Notes under the pieces: model-generated
What the model saw: only the letters and a program-made list of their open reading frames with translations
What the model was told of the DNA's origin: nothing
Databases searched by the model: none
Program-made: the position numbers and the translations under genes
Part shown: piece by piece, positions 1 through 7,331 of the stretch
How the letters are laid out: each line of letters opens with the position of its first letter
Numbering within the stretch: the first letter of the stretch is position 1
NCBI RefSeq assembly: GCF_032878975.1
Contig: NZ_CP043875.1
Span: forward strand, 2,248,531 to 2,312,530
Reading direction: 5' to 3'
DNA length: 64,000 bases
Source: Methanoplanus sp. FWC-SCC4
GTDB taxonomy: Archaea; Halobacteriota; Methanomicrobia; Methanomicrobiales; Methanomicrobiaceae

Positions 1-1
1 C

Positions 2-196
2 AGCCTGAATCTCCCCGAGGATACCGAGGAAGATAAAAAAGGAAAGTTGACAGAACTTGAAAAAGCAAATATCAAACTTCAGGTTAGAAACCTTCGTTCA
101 TATGCCTTTGTAAAAGATGCCGAGGAGAAGGGCGATATTGTAATTAAAGGTCTTTATTATTATCTTGAAAACGGAAACGTGGAAGAGATTGAATAA
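2..196 (+). CDS. C-terminal end of a probable beta-class carbonic anhydrase (partial)
   Basis: Only the last 64 codons are in the window; the gene begins before position 1. The reading frame is open from base 2 to the TAA at 194-196. The tail has the pattern NLRSYAFVKDAEEKGDI followed by KGLYYYLENGNVEEIE. This matches the end of beta-carbonic anhydrases, where a 'VxNLR..P.V..a...G.i.i.G..Y.le.G.v' stretch closes the fold. The zinc-binding and active-site part is outside the window, so the function is inferred from the tail alone. If right, the enzyme interconverts CO2 and bicarbonate, which suits a CO2-reducing methanogen. Confidence 0.6.
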   Translation, partial: SLNLPEDTEEDKKGKLTELEKANIKLQVRNLRSYAFVKDAEEKGDIVIKGLYYYLENGNVEEIE

Positions 197-223
197 AATT
201 ATTTTTGATTTTTTTTATTTTGG

Positions 224-247
224 GATAATGCCTGCAATGGCATTATC
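224..247. terminator. 9-bp perfect hairpin between convergent genes
   Basis: GATAATGCC at 224-232 and GGCATTATC at 239-247 are exact reverse complements separated by a 6-base loop. The hairpin sits between the end of the carbonic anhydrase-like gene (plus) and the end of the permease gene (minus). A T-rich run at 198-221 lies just before it and could end the plus-strand transcript by the oligo-T mode common in archaea. A terminator role is inferred from position. Confidence 0.5.
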
Positions 248-252
248 AATAA

Positions 253-1551
253 TTAATTTTTATCTCCTTTTTTGCTGTATATCAGATGTTCCATAAGAAT
301 AACTGCAATAACACCGATTACAAAACCGTTTGATATTACAGGCTGAAGTATTCCTGGGAAAGAAGCCGTTATTTCATGTGGTATTGTCGATGTGATTGCA
401 CCGAGTATTACCGGAAGACCTACAATAATCCCTGAATCAAAGTCAAAAACCGGTTTATTTTCACTTTTGAAAAATACATGCATTGAAGCTGAAAACATGG
501 CAGCCATAACATAAATCAAAAGACACCCGATGACAGGAGTGGGTATCTGGGCCATCAGTGAAGTTATTTGCGGGACAAGTCCGGCGACTACAAGAAATCC
601 GGCAGCTGGAATTAGTGTCCATTTTGAAGCACATTTGCTGTCTAAAATAATACCGGCACTTGTTGAATAATTAACCCCCCCGATCACTCCTGAAATACCT
701 GAAATAATGTTTACAACACCGGTTGCAACGACCCCTCTCCTGAACCGTCCCTCCATATTTGTATCGCCGAGAACTTCACCGATTCCTTTTATAGACCCTA
801 TATCGTTAATCAGCAGAGCGAAGTAGCATATTATAAAGGATATCAAAACACCGGGCTCAATAACGATTGCTTTTGTAAAACCTGTCAGAATACCCGTATC
901 AGGCAGTCCTGAGACAAGAGTGAACTCAAATGGAAAAATGAGTGCATATATTATTGTTCCAAAAACAATCACCCAGAGGAGCAAAGTTGTCTGGAAAAAA
1001 CCCTTTAAAAATCTGTTTGCAGCAAATATGCTCATTATCAGAATCAATGAAAAAATAAAGGATTCAAGAGGCCCTGCACCAGTACCGGAATTCACACCTG
1101 TTAACAGGTCCGTTATGGTCGGTATCATTGTAAATACCACAAGAAGCAAAACGACAGTGACTACCCTTTCTGTAAAAAGTCTGCTTATGTGGATTAAAAG
1201 ACCGGTTGAACCGGCAATTACACCCAGAATTCCGCCAATAAGGATTGAGGAATATATGGCATCGGTTGAAAAAGCCTGGGAAGAAAGAATACCAATTAAA
1301 AGAACAGTAGCAGGCCCGAAAATTACCGGAAGCCTGTGTCCGGCAATGACCTGAAGAACAACTGCAAAGGCTGTTACCAAAAGAAGCTTCTGAATATAAT
1401 ATACCTCCTCAGAAGGAGTTGAGTAGTGAAGTGTGGAGACAACGACACCAAGAATAATCACATATGATATCAACACTGCTGCCCATTGCATTCCTGATGA
1501 CAGAGAGTATCCAAGAGGAGGCTTTTCTTCCGGTCCGTATATAAAGTCCAT
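253..1551 (-). CDS. NCS2-family nucleobase:cation symporter (uracil/xanthine permease-like)
   Basis: This 432-residue protein is almost wholly hydrophobic, with about 12-14 predicted membrane segments. It fits the nucleobase:cation symporter-2 family (UraA/PbuX/UapC), which imports uracil or purines with protons or sodium. The N-terminus (EEKPPLGYSLSSGMQWAAVL) matches the family's opening 'P....l..g.Q...' segment. The conserved central block reads NDIGSIKGIGEVLGDTNMEGRFRRGV and continues to a GGVNYSTSAGII stretch, corresponding to the signature loop and following helix. Length is normal. The substrate cannot be read from sequence; uracil or xanthine is most likely. It appears monocistronic. 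Start is the ATG at 1549-1551. Confidence 0.85.
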   Translation of the reverse strand: MDFIYGPEEKPPLGYSLSSGMQWAAVLISYVIILGVVVSTLHYSTPSEEVYYIQKLLLVTAFAVVLQVIAGHRLPVIFGPATVLLIGILSSQAFSTDAIYSSILIGGILGVIAGSTGLLIHISRLFTERVVTVVLLLVVFTMIPTITDLLTGVNSGTGAGPLESFIFSLILIMSIFAANRFLKGFFQTTLLLWVIVFGTIIYALIFPFEFTLVSGLPDTGILTGFTKAIVIEPGVLISFIICYFALLINDIGSIKGIGEVLGDTNMEGRFRRGVVATGVVNIISGISGVIGGVNYSTSAGIILDSKCASKWTLIPAAGFLVVAGLVPQITSLMAQIPTPVIGCLLIYVMAAMFSASMHVFFKSENKPVFDFDSGIIVGLPVILGAITSTIPHEITASFPGILQPVISNGFVIGVIAVILMEHLIYSKKGDKN

Positions 1552-1661
1552 GCTTTTCCGGCTTAGAGTTTCAACCCTGAATTATATTAGGGTGACTAAA
1601 AAGTATTATTTCCGGTTTCGGATTTAAATTTGAAAAAAAAATTTTAGGTTTATGAAATTCT

Positions 1662-2387
1662 TTAGTTCTCTTTTGTATCTTTTTCTTCGGTTTCTTTTGT
1701 ATCGGGCTCTGAAGATTCTTCATTTGCCTCTGCTTTGGGCGCACTCTCTTTTGTGGATTCCTCTTCTGCCACTATCTCTTCAGGTATCAGATTCATTCTC
1801 TCAGCAATCTCTTCTGAGGTTTTCCCTCTTAGAGAAATACCGGTTGCAACAAGGAATATTCCCCATACCATACTGAAAATGGAGAAAACCTGAATTATAA
1901 TAATTGTACCGACGAGGGGGTACATCATAACATAAATTCCAAGAAGTACTGAGATAATTCCGGCAAAAATCAGCAGAATCTTATATCCTGTACCTGCCTT
2001 TCCGGAAAATGCCATTACAAGATTTGAAAATCCGTTCATAAATGCCCATATGGCTATCAGGTACGTAACAAGAAGCCATGTGGAAAGAAGGCTTGTAACA
2101 ATGAAAAATCCTATTATTATTCCCAAAATTCCAAGAATTATAAGAGCTGCCGATGCACCTGCCCCTTCCCTGCTGGTAATTCCCTGGATAATGTTAATGA
2201 TACTGTAAATTATTACCGCAATTCCAATGAGATATCCGGAAAATGCTACAAAATACGGCGTAAATGCATATGCAACAGCACCAATAAGGACTGCAAATAG
2301 TCCCAGAAGGACGAAAGTCCACCAGTCAGGAGTAAAATTTTTTTGAATATCAATAATTCCCTGTTCTTTATTTTCTTCAGTCATCAT
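1662..2387 (-). CDS. DUF308/HdeD-like membrane protein
   Basis: A 241-residue protein with a short hydrophilic N-terminus, about six membrane segments between residues 25 and 185, and an acidic, Glu/Lys-rich cytoplasmic tail of about 55 residues. The repeated pattern of glycine-rich helices (LLGLFAVLIGAVAYA, LIILGILGIIIGFFIV, IISVLLGIYVMMYP) is typical of the DUF308 family, which includes E. coli HdeD. HdeD is linked to acid resistance, but for archaeal members no function is established. Two adjacent ATG codons (2385-2387 and 2382-2384) could each be the start. It is divergent from the ATPase operon, with a 190-base gap that holds tandem repeats. Confidence 0.75.
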   Translation of the reverse strand: MMTEENKEQGIIDIQKNFTPDWWTFVLLGLFAVLIGAVAYAFTPYFVAFSGYLIGIAVIIYSIINIIQGITSREGAGASAALIILGILGIIIGFFIVTSLLSTWLLVTYLIAIWAFMNGFSNLVMAFSGKAGTGYKILLIFAGIISVLLGIYVMMYPLVGTIIIIQVFSIFSMVWGIFLVATGISLRGKTSEEIAERMNLIPEEIVAEEESTKESAPKAEANEESSEPDTKETEEKDTKEN

Positions 2388-2447
2388 TGTTCACCAAATA
2401 TATGTTGCTTATTCATAATACAATGTATATATCGGTTTTCACAATTA

Positions 2448-2482
2448 ATAAGTCCTTATTTTATAAGTCCTCATTTTATAAA
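2448..2482 (+). promoter_or_regulatory. Tandem 15-bp repeats with TATA-like box ahead of the ATPase-TOPRIM operon
   Basis: ATAAGTCCTTATTTT (2448-2462) is followed directly by ATAAGTCCTCATTTT (2463-2477); the copies differ at one base. They lead into ATAAATGG, giving a TATA-like TTTATAAAT at 2474-2482. A start of transcription would then be expected about 25 bases downstream, near 2506. The repeats lie between divergent genes, so they may act on either. A regulatory role is inferred from repeat structure and position. Confidence 0.4.
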
Positions 2483-2577
2483 TGGTCAAAATACGGTATC
2501 TTAGGCAGGATCATTCATACCGGGGAGGTTTCAGGTTCGCTACATTAATTGGGGATAAGGTCGCAAAAATATCATAA

Positions 2578-4386
2578 ATGGCGCTAAAGACCCTGCTGAT
2601 CACACCTTCGGGAGATGAGAAGTTATGGGATAATGACAAGACCCTTGACAAAAACCGGTATATTAAGGCAAAGGATGCCTTTTGCGGACGCTTTGCCGGA
2701 AGAAGCCGTGAATATTCCGAGAGATTCTATAAAGGGGACTGGGTAATTTTATCGCCCCGTTATGGGTTTGTCCTCCCAGATGAAGAGATTCAGGATTACA
2801 GTGCGAAAACATTTGCAGAATCCGGCATTGAGTACGACACAATTCAAATAAATGCTGAATCTGACGCTCTTTTGAATTATGAAAGAGTAATTTTTCTCGG
2901 AAGCAGAAATCTTCACAGCGAGTACATTGATATCGTTTCAAAGGTTTTTTCAGACAAATGGGTTGAATATCCCCTGCTGGAATCAGAAAACAATGAGGCG
3001 ATGCTTGGCCGTCTTATCGATTCACTCACCAGAAATTCACCACTAAGATGCAACCGCACAAAAATTCAGGATATCGAAATACGCGGTCTTTTCTCAAAAT
3101 ATGATCACAAAATACCATTTGAAACCGAAGAAAACCTCTCAATAATAACGGCCCCGAACGGTTATGGAAAAACCACCATTCTTCGTCTTATAAGAGCGGT
3201 TTTTTCCGGAAACCTCCGTGAAATAAAGGATATTCCTTTTAATAGCGTCAAAATTACTTTTGATCTCTGTAACTGTGAAGGAACATGCAGTAAAAGAACC
3301 CTTGAGGTGGTAAAAAACGCCGGGAAGACGATTGGATCCAAACTTCCCACAGGGGATTTCTGGTCGCTCATCTTCAGAACGGTTAAAGGGAATGGTGAGG
3401 TTCTTGAATATACAGTCAATCCTGACAACTTTGATGAGGATGAAACATCATGGGAGCTTTCAAGAATAATTCCTCCTGTTCCGGTAAAGTTTGTCTCTGC
3501 ACAAAGGCTCTGGCAGAATGCGGACTCTGAGAACAGACAGGGTGATCTTCTGGCAGGGCACGGCGGCGGTGTCAGGCGAACGTACGAACTTACAATTTTA
3601 AACTATTCCGAAGACATCAGGCAGAGGATTCAGGCGATGCTTGCCGACTACGCCGCAAGCACACAGCAGCTTGACTCAACATATCCGTACAGGTATATGG
3701 ATCTCTGCTATGAACTGGAATCCGGTATTTTGCCGTCTGCGGGTTCAGTCACGACCAGGCTCTCTTCTCTTCGGCTTGAGCAGAAAAAACTAAAAGATCT
3801 CGGATTTCTCTCGTACTATCCGCAGGATGCCGAAACAGGAAATATTTGTGAAGAGGATATATCAGGCGAAATCGGGGTGCTGGCCGCACTCATCCTTTAT
3901 CTTGACGATGCAGAGAAGAAGTATCTCATATTCGATGATCTGAAAAAGAAGATCGATCTTCTGCTTCAGATAATTAATTCCCTGTTTTTGACCCTTTCTT
4001 TTGAGATAAGGGCAGAAAAGGGATTTTATTTCCTGGCAAGCCCGCATGGGGCATCTTTTACGGATTTTGGGGAAGAGTTCCGGAAGGGTTATTCCTATCA
4101 GCCTGACAGTGAGCCTGTCTCTCCTGAAAGGCTCTCTTCCGGTGAACAGAATCAGCTTGTTATGTATTATGATCTGATCTTCTTTACAGATCCGGGCACT
4201 CTTGTACTGATTGACGAGCCTGAGATATCACTACATATTGTCTGGCAGAGGCAGTACCTTGACTTTATCAGGAGGATTACAAATCTCACCGGCTCAAATT
4301 TCATAATTGCGACTCACTCCCCCCAGCTAATCCACAACAACTGGGATCTGACAACCGATCTCTCCGGAGGGGAGATTGATGGCTAA
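2578..4386 (+). CDS. AAA/ABC-type ATPase with N-terminal DUF6884-like domain; PARIS AriA-like
   Basis: 602 residues. Residues 1-150 resemble the DUF6884 pattern, with DWVILSPRYGFVLPDEEIQDY at the place where that family has 'W.iLSAkyGl..Pd..i..Y' (family assigned from memory). Residues 160-602 form an ABC/SMC-like ATPase: Walker A PNGYGKTT at 193-200, signature LSSGEQ at 519-524, Walker B LVLIDEPE at 542-549, and an H-loop IIATHSPQ with H580. The organisation matches AAA_15 ATPases such as AriA of the PARIS defence system, which senses phage anti-restriction proteins and holds its AriB partner. The next gene overlaps it by 8 bases and looks like AriB. The DUF6884-like fusion is not part of the AriA I know and could be an added sensor or effector domain. 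OLD-family or other ATPase-TOPRIM systems remain possible. Confidence 0.75.
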   Translation: MALKTLLITPSGDEKLWDNDKTLDKNRYIKAKDAFCGRFAGRSREYSERFYKGDWVILSPRYGFVLPDEEIQDYSAKTFAESGIEYDTIQINAESDALLNYERVIFLGSRNLHSEYIDIVSKVFSDKWVEYPLLESENNEAMLGRLIDSLTRNSPLRCNRTKIQDIEIRGLFSKYDHKIPFETEENLSIITAPNGYGKTTILRLIRAVFSGNLREIKDIPFNSVKITFDLCNCEGTCSKRTLEVVKNAGKTIGSKLPTGDFWSLIFRTVKGNGEVLEYTVNPDNFDEDETSWELSRIIPPVPVKFVSAQRLWQNADSENRQGDLLAGHGGGVRRTYELTILNYSEDIRQRIQAMLADYAASTQQLDSTYPYRYMDLCYELESGILPSAGSVTTRLSSLRLEQKKLKDLGFLSYYPQDAETGNICEEDISGEIGVLAALILYLDDAEKKYLIFDDLKKKIDLLLQIINSLFLTLSFEIRAEKGFYFLASPHGASFTDFGEEFRKGYSYQPDSEPVSPERLSSGEQNQLVMYYDLIFFTDPGTLVLIDEPEISLHIVWQRQYLDFIRRITNLTGSNFIIATHSPQLIHNNWDLTTDLSGGEIDG

Positions 4387-5371
4387 GGGAAGGCCCCGGT
4401 TTGGGAAATGCGGGAAAAGCTACAATCTGGAAGAAATCTGGGCCGATCCTGAAGAAATCGGGGGGGCAATCCGTAAAATTGAGAAAAATTACCCCGCTCT
4501 GAATAAGAAGCTCTTCATCATCACCGAAGGTCCTTATGACTATGAGTTTTACTCGCGTTTTTTCAATCCCAGGCTGTGCGAGATAAGGATTGCAAACTCA
4601 AAGAAGAATGTCATATCCATCATTGGTGAGATGTGCAAAAGCCCCGGCGGGAAAGCGTCTGAATCCGTTATAGGTATAATTGACAGGGACTTTTCAGCTT
4701 TGGTTGACGAGGATATCCCTGATTTTGAAAATCTCTTCATGACAGATACACATGATATTGAGACGATGATCCTCTCAGAAGATCTTGTGGAAAGTGTTGT
4801 CAGGCATTATGAGAGGTTTAGTGCAGGCGGGGCTTTTCAGAGAAAATATCTCTCGGGTATTAGAAACAGGTCTCTTTTTGAGTCATTGATAAACTGTTCG
4901 CTGCCGCTAGGGCTTTCGCTTTTAATTAATGAGAAGTACGGGCTCAACATGTCTTTTAAGCACATAAGCTGCAAGAAGAGGAACAGATTTCTCGACTTCA
5001 TTGACCCCCAGACGCTTTCATGCGATGAGGAGGCTGTATATTCCTATGTTATTGAAAAAAATCCTGAAAAGTCAGAGCTATTCAGGGATGCACTTTTAAA
5101 GGAAAAAATGAATTCCGGTTACTCTGATGTTCCGATGCAGATATGCCGTGGCCACGATCTGATGTGTGTTCTTCTGCTTGAGTTAAATACCCACTATCCC
5201 GGGATGAACAATGAGAGGATTCGTTCAAGGGATCTGGAGAGGGCTTTTAGAAATATGTATGATGCAGATAGATTTTTCAGAACAAATCTATGTTCGTCAA
5301 TAAAAAAGTGGGCCGGAGATAAGCATCCTGAAATTTTCCCTGCCCTTTTTACTTTAAACAGAAATTTATAG
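4379..5371 (+). CDS. TOPRIM/DUF4435-like protein, PARIS AriB-like effector
   Basis: 330 residues from ATG 4379, which overlaps the ATPase stop by 8 bases and has a GGAGG site 8 bases upstream (4366-4370); this decides against the earlier TTG at 4376. The N-terminal third has TOPRIM-like landmarks: KLFIITEGPYDYEFY with E50 and D54, then GIIDRDF with D102 and D104, then TDTHDIETMI. This layout fits DUF4435 proteins. AriB of PARIS is a DUF4435 TOPRIM protein that, once released from AriA, acts as a nuclease on tRNA and stops phage growth. Residues 170-330 are charged and likely helical, with no motif I recognise. Tight coupling to the ATPase strongly suggests a two-part complex. Nuclease activity is inferred, not shown. 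Confidence 0.7.
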   Translation: MAKGRPRFGKCGKSYNLEEIWADPEEIGGAIRKIEKNYPALNKKLFIITEGPYDYEFYSRFFNPRLCEIRIANSKKNVISIIGEMCKSPGGKASESVIGIIDRDFSALVDEDIPDFENLFMTDTHDIETMILSEDLVESVVRHYERFSAGGAFQRKYLSGIRNRSLFESLINCSLPLGLSLLINEKYGLNMSFKHISCKKRNRFLDFIDPQTLSCDEEAVYSYVIEKNPEKSELFRDALLKEKMNSGYSDVPMQICRGHDLMCVLLLELNTHYPGMNNERIRSRDLERAFRNMYDADRFFRTNLCSSIKKWAGDKHPEIFPALFTLNRNL

Positions 5372-5428
5372 GGTCTTATTTAAGGAAAGGCAGATAACCG
5401 TTGTGTAATTTTTTAATGGAGTAAGATT

Positions 5429-5887
5429 ATGGATACAACAATCAGGGAATACTGTGACGGGGATTTTGATTCTGTTCACAATATTCGTATGGAAGTCGTG
5501 AAAGAACCATATTCGCAGGCTGTTTTTTTAAGGCAGAGTCATGAGGTATCGCCCGATCTTTTTTTGGTTGCCGAGTGTGAAAGCAGGATTCTGGGGTTTA
5601 TAATCGGTGCATGCGTCCTTAATAACAGCAAAAAAGGGTGGATATTATCTTTTGCAGTTGAAGGAGGATGCAGGAGGACGGGTGTCGGGAGAAAACTGTT
5701 AAGGGGAATTTTGTCGAAATTTGATTCTCTTGGTGCAAATGAGGTATATCTGACGGTGAGCCCTGAAAACAGACCTGCAATGAATCTCTACGAGAGTGAG
5801 GGGTTTAGAAAAACTGATTTTGTTCCGGATTATTTCGGGCCTGGTGAAGACAGGAATATGATGAGGCTCGTATTTTCCCGGTTATAA
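5429..5887 (+). CDS. GNAT-family N-acetyltransferase (RimI-like)
   Basis: 152 residues with a normal GNAT fold. The acetyl-CoA site is visible as VEGGCRRTGVGRKLLRG (about residues 75-91), the 'V...RrrGiG..Ll' motif A. A C-terminal motif follows: VYLTVSPENRPAMNLYESEGF, matching the 'N..A..LYe..GF' motif B that closes RimI-like proteins. Such enzymes transfer acetyl groups to protein N-termini, lysines or small molecules; the acceptor here is unknown. It follows the PARIS-like pair after 57 bases and has its own AT-rich leader, so it may not share that operon. The start ATG at 5429 has a weak GGAG site upstream (5420-5423). Confidence 0.85.
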   Translation: MDTTIREYCDGDFDSVHNIRMEVVKEPYSQAVFLRQSHEVSPDLFLVAECESRILGFIIGACVLNNSKKGWILSFAVEGGCRRTGVGRKLLRGILSKFDSLGANEVYLTVSPENRPAMNLYESEGFRKTDFVPDYFGPGEDRNMMRLVFSRL

Positions 5888-5972
5888 TCCCTATGATCGA
5901 TATCATTTTTTCAGAGCTTCCCTGTGCCAATCAATTTATGTTGTAAAACCCTGTATTTTTATCTGGGTTTAT

Positions 5973-6797
5973 ATGGGTGTTATTGAGATTGATCCCGGAA
6001 TGTGTACAAACTGCAAGATATGCTCTAAGATATGCCCGGTCGGTATAATTCTTCCCGGAAGTGATAGTGAAATTCCGTTTCTTCCGGCCGCACTTGAGGA
6101 TAGCTGTGCAAAGTGCGGGCACTGTTCTTCCGTGTGTCCTGTTGGTGCAATAACCCCGCTTTATGAAAACCATCCGCCAATAAACAATGTTGCGTATGAG
6201 AAGAGAATTGATCCGGGTGTTCTTGCAAACTATATGCAGAGCAGAAGATCTGTCCGGAACTTCCTGTGTAAACCGGTTGAAAAGGAAAAAATCAGTGCAA
6301 TTCTGGAGATTGCAAGGTTTGCACCCTCAGGCATGAATGCACAGCCTGTCAGGTGGCTTGTCGTAAACGATCCTCTAAAGGTTCGTAACCTTTCAGCCCT
6401 CACAATTGAATGGATGCTGGAGATAAAGGAGGAGGACGGGCATCATCCGCTGAAAAACGCGATTCCGGGTTTTCTCTCTTCATGGGATAACGGAGGGGAT
6501 CCTGTGTGCAGAAATGCACCCTGCCTTGTCATTGCGTACACCTATTCATATTATAATATGGGATTTGCAGACAGCATCATTTCCCTCTCACATATTGATA
6601 TTGCGGCACCGGCTTTCGGGCTCGGAACGTGCTGGGCGGGAATTTTGCAGATTGCAATGTCATCCTATCAGCCTTTGAAAGAGGAACTTAAAATTCCTGA
6701 AAAATTTATGGCCCAGTATTCGATGATGCTTGGATACCCTGAGTATGAATTCCAAAAAATTCCGGGGAGGGAGAAGGCGGATATTCTATGGAGATGA
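5973..6797 (+). CDS. Ferredoxin-nitroreductase fusion (FMN oxidoreductase)
   Basis: 274 residues. Residues 1-60 form a two-cluster 4Fe-4S ferredoxin: CTNCKICSKICPVG and CAKCGHCSSVCPVG each carry CxxCxxCxxxCP. Residues 75-274 form a nitroreductase domain: MQSRRSVRNFLCKPV at the start of the FMN-binding region, then ARFAPSGMNAQPVRWLVV, and a C-terminal MLGYPEYEF. In this architecture, common in methanogens and clostridia, the clusters feed electrons to a flavin that reduces an unknown organic substrate. It is cytoplasmic. The ATG at 5973 starts directly ahead of the cluster domain. The gene stands alone, followed by a gene-free stretch of over 500 bases. The physiological substrate is unknown. 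Confidence 0.85.
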   Translation: MGVIEIDPGMCTNCKICSKICPVGIILPGSDSEIPFLPAALEDSCAKCGHCSSVCPVGAITPLYENHPPINNVAYEKRIDPGVLANYMQSRRSVRNFLCKPVEKEKISAILEIARFAPSGMNAQPVRWLVVNDPLKVRNLSALTIEWMLEIKEEDGHHPLKNAIPGFLSSWDNGGDPVCRNAPCLVIAYTYSYYNMGFADSIISLSHIDIAAPAFGLGTCWAGILQIAMSSYQPLKEELKIPEKFMAQYSMMLGYPEYEFQKIPGREKADILWR

Positions 6798-7331
6798 TCC
6801 CCTTTGGTTTAACAATTGGGCCTATACGATGGGCCTATTTTTTGATTTTTTTTGAATCTCTCTGATAAGATCAAAAAAGGAGGGGGATTTCAAGATAATA
6901 TTTTTCCAAACTCTTTGCATCATGGCGCATTGGTTTGCTGCTTATTGATGTCTCTTGAATATCAGACTCCACATTGCTCTGCAATTTATAAAATCCTTAA
7001 CTTAAAATGACCATTACTTCATCGTTTTATACCAACAGGTACAAACATAAAGACCCGAATCTGCAGACAATATTATTGTGTAATTTAATTATTCAAAAGT
7101 AATAATCTGTATAAATCTGCCCTAAAAGGCAGCAGGAACAGCGTAAAGGGAAGTTTAATTTTATATCTGTTAGTATGAAAAACGCCTGGTGATTTTTCAT
7201 TAAAAAAGTGCCTGAAAAATTATTTTCATGCACCTTTTTTTCAGAATTTGGCTTCTTTAGAGTATGGACTGGTGCGTTTACCGCATCCATGGTTATTAAT
7301 ATAGGCAATCTTATTCAATGGTGATAATAAT
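6798..7331 (+). other. 534-base gene-free region ahead of the ribonucleotide reductase gene
   Basis: No credible protein gene is seen. A GGCC-based inverted repeat with a T-rich run lies near 6823-6850 and may end the nitroreductase transcript. TATA-like boxes occur around 6984 (TTTATAAAAT), 7108 (GTATAAATC) and 7158 (TTTTATATC), so the reductase transcript could have a long leader. A CTGCC/GGCAG hairpin sits near 7115-7130. The part at 7175-7241 has overlapping hairpins described separately. I looked for the conserved B12-box of cobalamin riboswitches and did not find it. Confidence 0.5.
7175..7241 (+). promoter_or_regulatory. Overlapping alternative hairpins ending in T7 (attenuator-like leader)
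   Basis: Four short segments can pair in two mutually exclusive ways. ATGAAAAA (7175-7182) pairs with TTTTTCAT (7193-7200). GTGCCTGAAAA (7208-7218) pairs with TTTTCATGCAC (7223-7233) with one mismatch, followed by seven T at 7235-7241. TTTTTCA (7193-7199) can instead pair with TGAAAAA (7213-7219), which would break both. This is the geometry of a terminator with an anti-terminator. It lies 90-160 bases before the nrdJ-like start codon. The pairing is seen in the sequence; the regulatory role is inference. Confidence 0.4.

Noticed and set aside
920..1354. 144-codon open frame on the plus strand inside the permease gene
   Set aside because: It lies antisense to a strongly conserved membrane protein and has no ribosome site or recognisable motif; it is a shadow.
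7093..7308. 71-codon open frame on the minus strand
   Set aside because: It overlaps the hairpin leader of the reductase and has no motif or ribosome site.
6900..7331. A cobalamin riboswitch ahead of the B12-dependent reductase
   Set aside because: I looked for the conserved B12-box and paired elements and did not find them; only local hairpins are seen.
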